Part shown: in pieces, positions 9,255 to 18,393 of the stretch | How the letters are laid out: every line of letters starts with the position of its first letter | How positions within the stretch are numbered: the stretch's first letter is position 1 | Assembly: GCA_016218815.1 (NCBI GenBank) | Contig: JACRCX010000051.1 | Span: 54,154 to 118,153 of the forward strand | From: Deltaproteobacteria bacterium | Lineage (GTDB): Bacteria > Myxococcota_A > Polyangia > DRWM01 > JAAZOP01 | DNA: 64,000 nucleotides | Direction of reading: 5' to 3' | Notes under the pieces: generated by a model | What the model was told of the DNA's origin: nothing | Databases searched by the model: none | Seen by the model: the letters and a program-made list of their open reading frames with translations, nothing else | Program-made: the position numbers and the translations under genes

Positions 9255-10235
9255 ATGAAGACGGGTCGCCAGCCGAACGGGAGGTCGCGCGGGGTCAGCC
9301 GCACCTCGCGCGCGTCGGTGAAGCAGGGGCTCGGGGGTACCGTGACCCTCCTCGCCGCCCTGACTGTTGCCGGAGCTGCGTTCCTGTCTTGCCGGAGGAA
9401 CGCGAGCGACAGCGTACGACCGACTCGACTGGCGGAGGCCGACGTGGCCTTCGTGTTGCTGCGGGAAGCGCGCATGGCCGGACCGGAACAGGTGATAGCG
9501 GCGTTTCGGTCGGTTGCACCGAATGGGCCCACGCTGGAGGTCGACCTCTCGGAGGCGGATGACGTGGCACTGCCCGACGGCGGAGCAGCCGTCGGCGGTC
9601 TCCAGCTTGAGGCCAACACCTTTCGGCTGGACAAGGACGACGTCCTGCACGTCATGCTGATGCCCATCGCAATTCCCAACAACGAGGCCGAGGGCAACGC
9701 GTCCCTGAGCCCCTCGGGCTGGAACCGCGACGACCCGTTCCCGCCGTACAGTGCGCATCTCGCCGTCGTGTACAAGCCTGCGGCCGGCCGGACGCAGATT
9801 CAGGGGCTCCAGCACCTGACGTTTGCGCTTGCCGCCCTGGCCGAGGCGAACGGCGCGGTCGGCGTGTACTGGAAGGGCGTCACGCACCGCACCGCCTACT
9901 TCGTCGATATGGCGCGCACGGTCGAGAAGCCGGTACCGCTGTGGGTCGGTGTGGGTATTGCCCGCGACGGATCGGACCGGATCAGCATGTTGAGCTTCGG
10001 GATGGAGGAGTTCGGCCTGCCGAACCTCCGGTTGACGGCACCCGCAAGTGCCGGTGCGGGTGCCGGGCTGATCGGCGACTTCTTCGACATGCTCGTCTAC
10101 GTGATCGACCGCGGCACGCCGATCCCCGCCGGGGACTCGGTCGGAAGAACCGCGGACGAGCGCATTCCTGTCCGCTACGAGCCGTCGCCGGTGCACCCTG
10201 ACACGCAGGTCTGGCGGGTGGATCTGGAGCGGTAA
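9255..10235 (+). CDS. DUF4261-like lipoprotein
   Basis: About 326 residues from ATG 9255. A hydrophobic segment ending AAFLSC acts as a lipoprotein signal after a long basic leader; a GTG near 9318 would give a shorter leader. The globular part resembles DUF4261: GLQHLTFALAALAEANGAVG followed by VYWKGVTHRTAYF, PLWVGVGI, then SFGMEEFGLPNLRL and a helix ending DFFDMLVYVIDRG. That domain is usually cytosolic in other bacteria, so a lipid-anchored form is unusual. The family call is from memory of these motifs. Function unknown. Confidence 0.55.
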   Translation: MKTGRQPNGRSRGVSRTSRASVKQGLGGTVTLLAALTVAGAAFLSCRRNASDSVRPTRLAEADVAFVLLREARMAGPEQVIAAFRSVAPNGPTLEVDLSEADDVALPDGGAAVGGLQLEANTFRLDKDDVLHVMLMPIAIPNNEAEGNASLSPSGWNRDDPFPPYSAHLAVVYKPAAGRTQIQGLQHLTFALAALAEANGAVGVYWKGVTHRTAYFVDMARTVEKPVPLWVGVGIARDGSDRISMLSFGMEEFGLPNLRLTAPASAGAGAGLIGDFFDMLVYVIDRGTPIPAGDSVGRTADERIPVRYEPSPVHPDTQVWRVDLER

Positions 10236-10259
10236 CCCCGCGGACGCTGGCGCTCACGT

Positions 10260-10437
10260 GCCATCCGGCGGCGTCCTCTCGAGTCCGGCGAGTCCCGCGC
10301 GGGCCAAAGCGCGTCTGGCGGAGTTCCGATGTCCGGGTCGAAGGCGCGCGCACGCTTGAACATCTCCCATGCCCGGGTCTCCTCACCCTGCCAGACGTAG
10401 ACTGCCAACTCCTGGGCGGCGTCGTAGAGCTCCTGCA
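10260..10437 (-). pseudogene. Fragment of a TPR-like helical repeat protein
   Basis: About 55 codons on the minus strand read as two amphipathic helices typical of TPR units (LQELYDAAQELAVYVWQGEE, then AWEMFKRARAFDPDIG), ending GTPPDALWPAR. A TAA (10438-10440) precedes the first Leu in frame, and no start codon supports the full unit. The reading degrades to Arg-rich sequence downstream. It is probably the remains of a deleted gene. Confidence 0.45.
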
Positions 10438-10487
10438 GTTATGGTCGGGCGACGTCGCCCCCGCACCGAGCTTGACGATGACCGACG

Positions 10488-11246
10488 GTGCGGGTCATTC
10501 TCCTCACCGTGGTTCGCCACAACGGATGGACCAGGTCCTGGGTGGTCGGGTTGCTCGTGCTTGCGGGCGCACCTGCCGTCCGTGCTGGGGAAGAGACCGA
10601 GTGGCGCTACGGCCTGGAGGCCGTGACCGATTTGCCCCTCGACGTCGCGGCCCGGTTCTGGGTGGAGGGACCCTTCCGACTGCACCTGGACACGTCGATG
10701 GGCTGGCTGCCGACCGCGTACGTGGAGGCTGCCAACGCGGCGCTGGTGGCCGCAGACGCGTTCGACCAGGCGACCGCCGACCTTGTCGCGGGCTCGCTGG
10801 GCTCATCGATGGTCTGGCGCACGCACTTCGGCTGGCGCCCGGTCGACGGCTGCGGCTTCTACTTCACCGCCGGGTACGGACTCGTGGTGCTCGGCGGGAC
10901 CACCACGACCATCGACGCCTTCATCGCCGTCACCCACCAGGAACGCCCGCCGTGGAACAGCGCGCAGTACGGCACGATGTCCGTGCTGCACATGGTGGAC
11001 GCCGAGCTGGGCTGGTACTGGCTGCTGTGGGAGGAACGCATCTCGCTGCGCGTGGCGCTCGGCTTCGCCGGGACCGTCTGGTCGTCGACCTCCGTCTCCC
11101 CGACCGCTCCCTCGGAGATCACCGGCGAAATCGCCGCGCGACTCGACGAGGTCTACCGCACCTACCTGTTCCTCCCCGTGCTCTCGCTCGCCGCCGGCTG
11201 GAACTTCGCCGGAGGCAAGCGCGAGGAACACGTCCACTGGCAGTAG
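10488..11246 (+). CDS. Outer-membrane beta-barrel-like protein
   Basis: A 252-residue protein from GTG 10488 with a signal peptide (WVVGLLVLAGAPAVRAGEE). The mature part alternates hydrophobic and aromatic residues in strand-length segments (VAARFWVEGPFRLHLDTSMG, FGWRPVDGCGFYFTAGYGL, AELGWYWLLWEERISLRVA, LFLPVLSLAAGWNF), as in small outer-membrane barrels. It lacks the usual C-terminal Phe: the last residues are EEHVHWQ. No specific family recognised. Confidence 0.55.
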   Translation: MRVILLTVVRHNGWTRSWVVGLLVLAGAPAVRAGEETEWRYGLEAVTDLPLDVAARFWVEGPFRLHLDTSMGWLPTAYVEAANAALVAADAFDQATADLVAGSLGSSMVWRTHFGWRPVDGCGFYFTAGYGLVVLGGTTTTIDAFIAVTHQERPPWNSAQYGTMSVLHMVDAELGWYWLLWEERISLRVALGFAGTVWSSTSVSPTAPSEITGEIAARLDEVYRTYLFLPVLSLAAGWNFAGGKREEHVHWQ

Positions 11247-11342
11247 GCCGCAGGTCCGCCCGGCATCGTCAGAGGTGCCGGCCACCGCATGGCGGCCCCC
11301 CGACTTCGCCGGAAACCCGGTACGAACTTGCGCGCGGCTGTT

Positions 11343-12326
11343 CTAGTCCCCGAACGCCTCGCGGATGGCGGCGACGGTCTCGTCGAGTGACTTCGCGGGG
11401 GCGTAGCCCAGCTCGCGGCGGGCGCGGCGGTCGTCGACCATGCAGACGTAGCGCAGATAGTCGATCTCGCGGCCGGGGAAGTCGGTGAACCCCAGACGCC
11501 ACAGGCGGTCCAGCAGCCCGCGGGCCAGGACGTGGGGCACGGGCGCGGCCGGACGGCCGACGCGCGCGATCACCCGCGACAGCGGCAGCACTCCCGGTCC
11601 GCCGATGTTGTAGATGCCGCGCACCCCCGGCCGCAGCGCCTGACGCAACGCCTGCACCACGTCCGCCTCGTGCACGAACTGCATCATCGGATCGAAGCCC
11701 AGGAGGCGCGGCGTGATCGGCAGGCGGAAGTAGCTGTAGATCTCGTTGTGCACCTCGCCCACGATGAACGACGGCCGCAGGATCACCGTCTCGCACTCCG
11801 CCGCACGCCAGAAGAACGTCTGCGCCAGCATGTCCAGCTCGACCAGGTCGCGGATGTCGGAGACGCGCCCCGAGGCCAGGAGCGGGGCGTCCTCGAGCAG
11901 GAACTGCGCGTTGTCCGGCCGCGCCCCGTAGACCGCGGCGCTCGACAACAGTACCAGCTTCGGAATCCGCATCGCCGCGACGTACTCCAGCACCCGTCCG
12001 AAGCCCTCGACGTTCCAGGTGTGGCGCGTCTCGGCGGAGATCCGCGGGTCGTGCATCACGCCCAGATGCACCACGGCCTGCGCCGGCTCGCGGCGGAACA
12101 CGTCGCGGCACGCCTTGCGGCGGATGTCGAGGCGGTAGTGCACCAGGTCCGGCGGGGCGTCGGGGAAGTCCCGCCGGTCGATCCCCACGACCCGGCCCTC
12201 GCGGTGGAGCTGCCGCAAGAGCAGCCGTCCCAGCCGCCCGCAGACCCCCGTCAGGATGACGGAACGCTCGGCCGCGCGCGCGCCGCCCTTCGTGGTCTTC
12301 GTCCTGGTTCGGGCCCCCGTCGCCAT
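11343..12326 (-). CDS. Atypical extended short-chain dehydrogenase/epimerase (NAD-dependent)
   Basis: A 327-residue protein from ATG 12326. It has a Rossmann signature near the N-terminus (TGVCGRLGRLLLRQL), an acidic end of strand 2 (IDRRDFPD), a VVHLGVMHD strand 4, and SSAAVYG at the catalytic Ser position. The Tyr-x-x-x-Lys motif expected after it is not evident; the region reads DIRDLVELDMLAQ, as in atypical SDRs that bind NAD(P) without classical catalysis. It follows an acyltransferase and a lipoprotein on the same strand, so it may act on envelope lipid or sugar. The 153-base spacer to the acyltransferase holds a tandem repeat. Confidence 0.75.
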   Translation of the reverse strand: MATGARTRTKTTKGGARAAERSVILTGVCGRLGRLLLRQLHREGRVVGIDRRDFPDAPPDLVHYRLDIRRKACRDVFRREPAQAVVHLGVMHDPRISAETRHTWNVEGFGRVLEYVAAMRIPKLVLLSSAAVYGARPDNAQFLLEDAPLLASGRVSDIRDLVELDMLAQTFFWRAAECETVILRPSFIVGEVHNEIYSYFRLPITPRLLGFDPMMQFVHEADVVQALRQALRPGVRGIYNIGGPGVLPLSRVIARVGRPAAPVPHVLARGLLDRLWRLGFTDFPGREIDYLRYVCMVDDRRARRELGYAPAKSLDETVAAIREAFGD

Positions 12327-12393
12327 GGCGAACCCGAGCCTACGACGGAGCGCGCCGTCGCGTCCACTCGCCGGCGCCCGCGACGCTTCCGAT

Positions 12394-12481
12394 CTCCCCA
12401 CCTCCCCAGCCGCCCTCTCCACCTCTCCTCGTCCGTGCCCTCACCCTCCCCACCTCCCCAGCCGCCCTCTCCACCTCTCCT
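12394..12481. repeat. Two direct 36-bp copies, 52-bp period
   Basis: A pyrimidine-rich 36-base unit (starts CTCCCCACCTCCCC) occurs at 12394-12429 and exactly again at 12446-12481. It fills the gap between the SDR and the acyltransferase and touches the acyltransferase stop codon. Confidence 0.8.
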
Positions 12482-13493
12482 ACCCGAAGATGCTCTTGCG
12501 CTCGTCCAGCGTCCGCCGCAGGAGGTCCTGGATCGCGGAGCGCACCACCCGAACGTGCTCCGCTACCTGCTCATCGTCCTCGTCCCCCTCGCCGCCCAGC
12601 ACGATCGGACGTCCGAACGTGATGTGGTAGCGCGTCGGGAGCGGGAGCAGGCCGAGCGGTCCGAGCAGGAAGAGGGGGCTGATGGGCACGGCAGGGGCCC
12701 CGATCACGTCGGCCAGCGCCCGGAGGTTGAGCACCGAGGGATACTGCTCCTCGGCGCCGACGACGGCCACCGGGACGATCGGAGCGCGGTTCTCCAGCGC
12801 CAGGCGGACGAAGCCCGCGCCGAACTCCTCGAGCTGGTAGGCGCGGTCGATCGTCTTGGAGATCCCGCGCGCTCCCTCGGGGAAGACGAGGATCAGCTCC
12901 TCGCGCTCGAGCAGGATGCGGCAGTTCTCCGGGATGCCGACGACCTGGCCGCAGCGGGCGAAGAACGTGGAGACGACGGGAAGGGTCGCGGCCCACTTCT
13001 CGATCATCGAACGGACGAGGCGGGGGGGCTGGTGGTCGAGGATGAGCGCCGTGGCGATCATCATCCCATCGATGGGGAGCTGGCCGGAGTGGTTGGCGAC
13101 CAGCAGGGCGCGGCCCGGCGGGACGTTCTCCAGGCCGCGCACCTTGCAGCGGAACCACCGGCGGTAGAGCGCCGCCGCGAAGTGCACGGCGTAGCGGGCG
13201 TAGCCGAGGTCGAAACCGAAGGGGTCGAAGTCGCCCGGCCCCAGCTCCGCGAGGATGCGCTCGTACTGCCGGTCGAACTCGGAGTCGATCGCCGTGCGGA
13301 AGCGGTGCGCCAGCTCCCGGGTCACGCGGCCGACGGCGCCGCCCCGGCCGTGGAGGAACTGGGCCGACGGGGCACGGACGACCGGCGCGGTGGGCGGCGG
13401 CTCGAGCGGTGCGAGGGAAACGTCGCCGCCCAGACGCGAGCGGGGCGAGCGGGGCTTGCGGGGAGGGGAGGGACGGCGTCGCGGAGCCGGCAC
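12480..13493 (-). CDS. Lysophospholipid acyltransferase family protein (PlsC-like)
   Basis: A 337-residue cytoplasmic or membrane-associated acyltransferase of the LPLAT superfamily. The visible signatures are NHSGQLPIDG (block I; two extra residues between His and Asp compared with the classic NHxxxxD) and FPEGARG (block III), plus a VPVAVVGAEE block IV. It probably transfers an acyl chain to a lysophospholipid or similar acceptor. The GTG at 13493 lies two bases after the stop of the upstream lipoprotein, implying translational coupling. The first 50 residues are Pro/Arg-rich and disordered, so a later start is possible. Confidence 0.8.
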   Translation of the reverse strand: MPAPRRRPSPPRKPRSPRSRLGGDVSLAPLEPPPTAPVVRAPSAQFLHGRGGAVGRVTRELAHRFRTAIDSEFDRQYERILAELGPGDFDPFGFDLGYARYAVHFAAALYRRWFRCKVRGLENVPPGRALLVANHSGQLPIDGMMIATALILDHQPPRLVRSMIEKWAATLPVVSTFFARCGQVVGIPENCRILLEREELILVFPEGARGISKTIDRAYQLEEFGAGFVRLALENRAPIVPVAVVGAEEQYPSVLNLRALADVIGAPAVPISPLFLLGPLGLLPLPTRYHITFGRPIVLGGEGDEDDEQVAEHVRVVRSAIQDLLRRTLDERKSIFG

Positions 13494-13495
13494 GG

Positions 13496-14890
13496 TCAGG
13501 GTGTGGATTCCTCGGCCTCGGCGAAGCCGAAGTTGTAGACCGAGCCGAAGATCGGGTTGATGTAGTCCGGGCAGTTCTCCTTGATCTCGCAGACCATGCT
13601 CGGCGTCAGGTCCATGGTCCAGCCGAGGAAGCCCGTGCGGCTCTGCGACACGAACTTGACGCGGAACTCGTAGGCCTGCTGGGTCTCCATCGCCTGCTCC
13701 CAGGTGACGCCGGCCGCGGGTCCCAGCATCGCGCGACGCCGCGTGAGCAGGTCCATCGGCGCCAGGTTGTACGACGAGGTGAAATTGATCAGGTCGTCGA
13801 ACACGCAGGCCATGTTCGCGTCCTTCTTGGCGTCCGCCTTCGACCAGAACCAGCGGATCAACAGGTCCATCAGCATCTCGTCGGCGACCTTCTTGATGTC
13901 GTAGCCTTCGCCCTTCGAGATCGCCGCCTTGAGCTCGGGCCCGATCTTCTTGTCGGCCAGCAGGGCCTCGCCCGTGTCGCTGCCCGACCGCAAGGCCCGC
14001 ACCTGGTCGATCGCCTTCTTCACGTTCTGCGGGTCGTCGAAGATCTTCAGGTGCGCGTTGGTGATGTCCTTGACGATCTCCGGATCGAGGTCATCGACCC
14101 TCTGGCGCGGGTACTTGTCCTCGATCTCCTTCTCGACGTCCTTCTTGAACTGCTCGAGATCGAGGCCGAGCGTGACGGCGGCGATGGCGGTCATGAGCAG
14201 ACGCCGCTGGGCCGGGCCCGCCTCGCAGACGATGTTGCCCTGGCCGCGCAGCTCCTCCTCGATCGCCACGCGCTTGGGCGAGCCGAAGACCTGGTCGCGC
14301 ACGTACCACTTGAGGACCGGACCCATCAGCTTGAAGAAGTTCGCCGACGGGTTCTCCTCGTACAGCGCCCGGCACTCCGGCACGTCGACCACGCAGTCGC
14401 CGAAGACCCGGCTGTAGCGTCCCGGCGTGCGGTCGGCATCGACTCGCGGGTCGCTCTTGGCCTTCGTGCAGGCCTCGATGCAACGGTCGTACGCCGCCGC
14501 CTCTTCCATCGCCACGTAGTTGTCCGCGTACCCGGTGAGCGGGAAGAACAGGCCCTTGCGCGAGGGCTGGTCGGCGATCCACACGTGCGGCGTCATGCTC
14601 TGCCCGAACTCGTCGGACGCCGGCTTCGTCACGTTGACCACGTAGCCCTTGACCGTGATCTCCGCGTCCTTGATCGCCGCCTGGCGGTCGGGGCTCTGCG
14701 TCACGACCCACAGGCCGTAGACCGTCCACTGATCGCCCAGCTTCTCCGGCGGCGGCTTGTCCGGGAGGTCTCCGGGCACCGCGCTCAGCTGAGGGTTGAA
14801 CGTGGTCTTCACGATCTTGGCCGTTCCGTCGGAACCCTTGCAGGCCCACAAACCGGCGGCCAGTACTCCGAGCACCAAGACCTTTGGCAT
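13496..14890 (-). CDS. Lipoprotein of unknown function
   Basis: The ATG at 14890, with GGGAGGAG upstream, gives 464 residues starting MPKVLVLGVLAAGLWACKGS, a clear lipoprotein signal. A beta-rich segment follows (VKGYVVNVTKPASDEFG, TPHVWIADQPS), then a Cys-containing helical middle (CIEACTKAK, CVVDVPECRALYEE) and an acidic helical C-terminal half. The frame stays open further upstream on this strand only because it runs antisense to the transporter gene. It is the first gene of a probable three-gene operon with the acyltransferase and SDR, which suggests an envelope-linked role. No family recognised. Confidence 0.65.
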   Translation of the reverse strand: MPKVLVLGVLAAGLWACKGSDGTAKIVKTTFNPQLSAVPGDLPDKPPPEKLGDQWTVYGLWVVTQSPDRQAAIKDAEITVKGYVVNVTKPASDEFGQSMTPHVWIADQPSRKGLFFPLTGYADNYVAMEEAAAYDRCIEACTKAKSDPRVDADRTPGRYSRVFGDCVVDVPECRALYEENPSANFFKLMGPVLKWYVRDQVFGSPKRVAIEEELRGQGNIVCEAGPAQRRLLMTAIAAVTLGLDLEQFKKDVEKEIEDKYPRQRVDDLDPEIVKDITNAHLKIFDDPQNVKKAIDQVRALRSGSDTGEALLADKKIGPELKAAISKGEGYDIKKVADEMLMDLLIRWFWSKADAKKDANMACVFDDLINFTSSYNLAPMDLLTRRRAMLGPAAGVTWEQAMETQQAYEFRVKFVSQSRTGFLGWTMDLTPSMVCEIKENCPDYINPIFGSVYNFGFAEAEESTP

Positions 14891-15007
14891 CGTCCGCTCC
14901 TCCCAGTGCGGCGGGAGGTTACCACGGGGTCCAAGGGCGATGGAAGATGCAAGACGCGCATCCCCCCTCCTTGTAAGGGGTGCACCGGAGGCGCTAGCGT
15001 GTCGCCG

Positions 15008-16765
15008 ATGCGCGCACGCGCCATCGCCCTGGGGGCCCTCGGCTGCGCCGCGGCGCTCGCCGCGCTCGGCTGCCGCTGCGTCGGCGGGGAGGCGAAGACC
15101 CGCGGCGGCATCCCGCAGGGACGCCCCTGCGACTGCTCGCACCACCCGCTGGCCGGCCGGCTGGACGCCCTGGCCCGCGCGGCCCGCGTCACCGACGACG
15201 GCCCGGCCCGCGACGGCGGCCGGCTCGTCGTCCACCTCGAGGCCGAGCCCCCCCATCTCATGTCGCTGGTCCGCTCCGACGCCTGGATCCGACGCCTCAC
15301 CGGGCACGAGGTCTTCGAGAGCCTGGTCCGCACCGATCCGCGGACGATGGAGGTCGTGCCGGAACTGGCCGAGAGCTGGGAGACGTCGCCGGACGGCCTG
15401 CGCATCGTCTTCCACCTGCGGCACGACGTGCTGTTCCACGACGGAACGCCGCTCTCGGCGCGCGACGTCGAGTTCACGTTCGACCGCGTGTTCGATCCGT
15501 CCGTCACGGCCGACTCGCTGCGCGAGGATCTCAAGGTCGTGCGCTCCGTCAAGGCGACGTCGGACTACGACGTGGAGCTGCTCGTCGAGCGGCCGTATTT
15601 CCTGCTGTTCGAGACGCTCGGGTTCGTGCCCATCCTGCCGCGGCATGTCTACGCGACGGGCGACCTGAACAAGCACCCGGCCAACCGCGCTCCCGTCGGC
15701 AGCGGGCCGTTCCGGTTCGAGACCTGGGACACGGGGGAGCAGATCGTGCTGCGGCGCAACGAGCGCTGGTGGGGCGGCCGGGCGCACCTGGACGAGATCG
15801 TCTTCCGCGTCGTCCGCGACCGCGCGATCGGGTACCAGATGGCCAAGCGCGGCGACATCGACCTCCTGCCACGGGTCACGCCGGACCAGGTCGAGGAGTA
15901 TCTCGCCGACCCGGCCATGGTCGCCCGCTTCGCCCCCGTGACGCTCGACACCCCGGACTTCGCCTACCTCGGCTTCAACACCCGGCGCGCGCCGTTCACC
16001 GATCCGCGCGTGCGCCGCGCGATGACGATGCTGGTCGACCGCGGGGCGATCCTCTGCTCGCTGGAACGCTGCCTCTCGCACATCGTCGCCCAGCCGTGGC
16101 CCGACGGCCACCCGGCGCACGACCCGTCGATCGAGCCGCTGCCCTACGATCCCGCCGCGGCCCTCGCCCTGCTGGCCGAGGCCGGCTGGGTCGACCACGA
16201 CGACGACGGCCTGCTCGACCGCGGCGGGATGCCCTTCCGCTTCACGCTCCTGGTGGCCGTGCAGTCCAAGACCATCCAGCAGATGGCGACCATCGTCCAG
16301 CAGGACCTGGCCATGGCCGGCATCGAAATGGACCTCGCGCTCCTGGATTGGTCGGTCTTCTCCGAGCGCTGCCGCAAGCACGAGTTCGACGTCGCCGCGG
16401 GGATGTGGAGCCTGCGCTGGGAGAACGACTTCTTCGGCATCTTCTCCACCGGCGGCGCCCAGAACTACGGGCAGTGGTCCGATCCGCTGGCGGACCGCAT
16501 CCTCCAGGACGCCCGCGCGGTGCTCGACCCCGCCGAGCGGAACGCGCGGTTCCGCGAGCTGGCGCGGGAGATCGACCGCGAGCAGCCCTACGTCTTCACC
16601 TTCTCCCCGCGCGTCGTCTCGCTCGTCGATCGACGCCTCGTCGGCGCCCGCCCGTCGCTCGAGTGGTTCCGGCTCCCGGCCCTGGGCTGGCGCGACGGCC
16701 CGGTGCCGGACGGCGAGCGCGCGCCGACCACGCCGGCGACGACCGGCACGGAGGCCCGGCCGTGA
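15008..16765 (+). CDS. Peptide ABC transporter substrate-binding lipoprotein (family 5)
   Basis: A 585-residue solute-binding protein of the OppA/DppA/YejA class. The ATG at 15008 yields a signal ending in ALGC. Family 5 motifs are present: VFESLVRTDP, VPELAESWETSPDGL, TFHLR-type FHLRHDVLFHDGTPL, SARDVEFTFDRV, GSGPFRF, and DPRVRRAMTMLVDR. It captures peptides outside the inner membrane and delivers them to the permeases encoded next. Its stop overlaps the GTG of the first permease by four bases. Divergent from the lipoprotein gene at 14890. Confidence 0.88.
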   Translation: MRARAIALGALGCAAALAALGCRCVGGEAKTRGGIPQGRPCDCSHHPLAGRLDALARAARVTDDGPARDGGRLVVHLEAEPPHLMSLVRSDAWIRRLTGHEVFESLVRTDPRTMEVVPELAESWETSPDGLRIVFHLRHDVLFHDGTPLSARDVEFTFDRVFDPSVTADSLREDLKVVRSVKATSDYDVELLVERPYFLLFETLGFVPILPRHVYATGDLNKHPANRAPVGSGPFRFETWDTGEQIVLRRNERWWGGRAHLDEIVFRVVRDRAIGYQMAKRGDIDLLPRVTPDQVEEYLADPAMVARFAPVTLDTPDFAYLGFNTRRAPFTDPRVRRAMTMLVDRGAILCSLERCLSHIVAQPWPDGHPAHDPSIEPLPYDPAAALALLAEAGWVDHDDDGLLDRGGMPFRFTLLVAVQSKTIQQMATIVQQDLAMAGIEMDLALLDWSVFSERCRKHEFDVAAGMWSLRWENDFFGIFSTGGAQNYGQWSDPLADRILQDARAVLDPAERNARFRELAREIDREQPYVFTFSPRVVSLVDRRLVGARPSLEWFRLPALGWRDGPVPDGERAPTTPATTGTEARP

Positions 16766-18393
16766 TCCGCTTCATCCTGCGACGGCTGTGGCGGATGATC
16801 CCCGCCCTGCTCGGCATCGCGCTGGTCACCTTCGCCCTGGTGCACCTGGCGCCCGGGGATCCGGTACAGGCCGAGATGTCCGGCGAGACCTCGCGGGGCG
16901 AGCTGTCCGACGAGGCCGTCGAGTCGTTCCGCCGCTCGTACTTCCTCGACCTGCCGCTGTTCCTCAACACCGAGATCAACGACCTGCCGCGACGGATGCA
17001 GGCGCTGCTCGGCGCGCTGGGCGACCCCGGTCGGCGCGCGGAGAACGTGCGGGCCATCGCACGCGTCGGCGGCGCCGGCCTCTCGTTCCTCGTCCCGCGC
17101 CTGGAGAGCCTCGCCCCCGCCGCCCGCGACGTCGCGCTCGAGGGTCTGGGGCTCGTGGCCGAGCGGATGGGCATCGCGGAGGATCTGTCGCGCGGCGGCC
17201 CGCCGCTGGAGGCGTGGCGCGACTTCTGGGAGGAGGTCCACCTCGATTTCAAGCCCGGGCGCGCCCGCCGCCTCGCCCTGGGCCTTCTCGACCGCGACAA
17301 TCCGCACGCCGAGGCCGAGCTGCGCCGCCTGGACACCTTCGCGCTGGGCCAGATCATCCCGATGTTCGAGGACCTGCCGTCCGACGCGGACACGTTGCGC
17401 CTGGTCGAGCGGGTGGCGGAGGCGACGGAGCGCGACGTGGTCTACGATCCGGCGCAGAAGTTCCAGGACCGCGACCGGGTGCTCGAGGACTGGCAGGAAT
17501 GGTGGTGGCTCCACCGGCTCGAGTACACCCAGCTCTCGAACGAGGAGCACCTGGTCGGGGCGGTCGCGGAGACCCAGTTCGCCAAGTGGCTCGCCCGACT
17601 CGTCACGCTCGACTTCGGCGACTCGTCGCGCGACGGCCGACCCGTGCTGGAGAAGATCAAGAGCAAGCTGCCCGTGACGCTGCTGCTGTCGCTGACCGCG
17701 ACCGTCCTGGCCTATCTCCTCGCCGTGCCGCTCGGGGTCTTCTCGGCCCTGCGCGCCGGCCGGCGCTCCGACCGCGTCGTGACCCTCGGCCTCTTCGTCC
17801 TGTACTCGCTGCCGTCGTTCTGGGTCGCGATGCTCGCGATCCGCTGGTTCTGCGGCCTGGGTCACCTGGACTGGTTCCCGCTGCGCGGCCTGCACAGCGA
17901 GGGCTGGCAGCTCTGGCCGTGGTGGAAGCAGCTCGTCGACACCGCGCACCACATGGTGCTCCCCGTCCTCTGCCTCACCTACGGCTCCCTCGCCGCGCTC
18001 TCCCGCTACCAGCGCGTCGCGATGCTCGACGTCGTCCGCCAGGACTACATCCGCACCGCGCGGGCCAAGGGGCTCTCCCGGCCGCGCGTGATCTGGAGCC
18101 ACGCCCTGCGCAACGCGCTCATCCCGATCGTCACCCTGCTCGGCCTCCAGATCCCCTTCCTCATCGGCGGCTCCGTGGTGATCGAGCGCATCTTCAACAT
18201 CGAAGGGATGGGCCTGGAGACCTTCGAGGCGATCCGGCAGCGCGACTACAACTGGATCCTCGCGGTCTCGGTGATCTCCGCCGTGCTGACCATGATCGGC
18301 CTCCTGATCTCCGACGTCCTGTACGCCGTGATCGACCCGCGGATGCGGCAGGGCGTGGAAGGGAAGGGGATGGAGGGAGGGGGAGGGGGATGA
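16762..18393 (+). CDS. Peptide ABC transporter permease, OppB/YejB type, with large insert
   Basis: A 543-residue inner-membrane permease. Helix 1 (ALLGIALVTFALVHLAPGDP) carries the family's N-terminal motif, and the C-terminal half has the BPD_transp_1 core with the EAA loop (YIRTARAKGLSRPRVIWSH). Between helix 1 and the core lies an insert of about 230 residues (roughly residues 45-280). It is rich in Leu/Ala/Arg helices resembling HEAT-like repeats (NVRAIARVGGAG, LVPRLESLAPAARDVALEGL), where ordinary OppB has about 60. The start GTG overlaps the binding-protein stop (GTGA). The C-terminus ends in a Gly-rich run from G-rich DNA. No ATPase subunit is encoded nearby. Confidence 0.88.
   Translation: MIRFILRRLWRMIPALLGIALVTFALVHLAPGDPVQAEMSGETSRGELSDEAVESFRRSYFLDLPLFLNTEINDLPRRMQALLGALGDPGRRAENVRAIARVGGAGLSFLVPRLESLAPAARDVALEGLGLVAERMGIAEDLSRGGPPLEAWRDFWEEVHLDFKPGRARRLALGLLDRDNPHAEAELRRLDTFALGQIIPMFEDLPSDADTLRLVERVAEATERDVVYDPAQKFQDRDRVLEDWQEWWWLHRLEYTQLSNEEHLVGAVAETQFAKWLARLVTLDFGDSSRDGRPVLEKIKSKLPVTLLLSLTATVLAYLLAVPLGVFSALRAGRRSDRVVTLGLFVLYSLPSFWVAMLAIRWFCGLGHLDWFPLRGLHSEGWQLWPWWKQLVDTAHHMVLPVLCLTYGSLAALSRYQRVAMLDVVRQDYIRTARAKGLSRPRVIWSHALRNALIPIVTLLGLQIPFLIGGSVVIERIFNIEGMGLETFEAIRQRDYNWILAVSVISAVLTMIGLLISDVLYAVIDPRMRQGVEGKGMEGGGGG

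Noticed and set aside
13496..16381. A 961-codon open frame on the minus strand
   Set aside because: Its upstream two thirds run antisense to the well-supported transporter binding-protein gene and read as Asp/Arg/Gly-rich sequence. Only the part from ATG 14890 has a signal peptide and a ribosome binding site.
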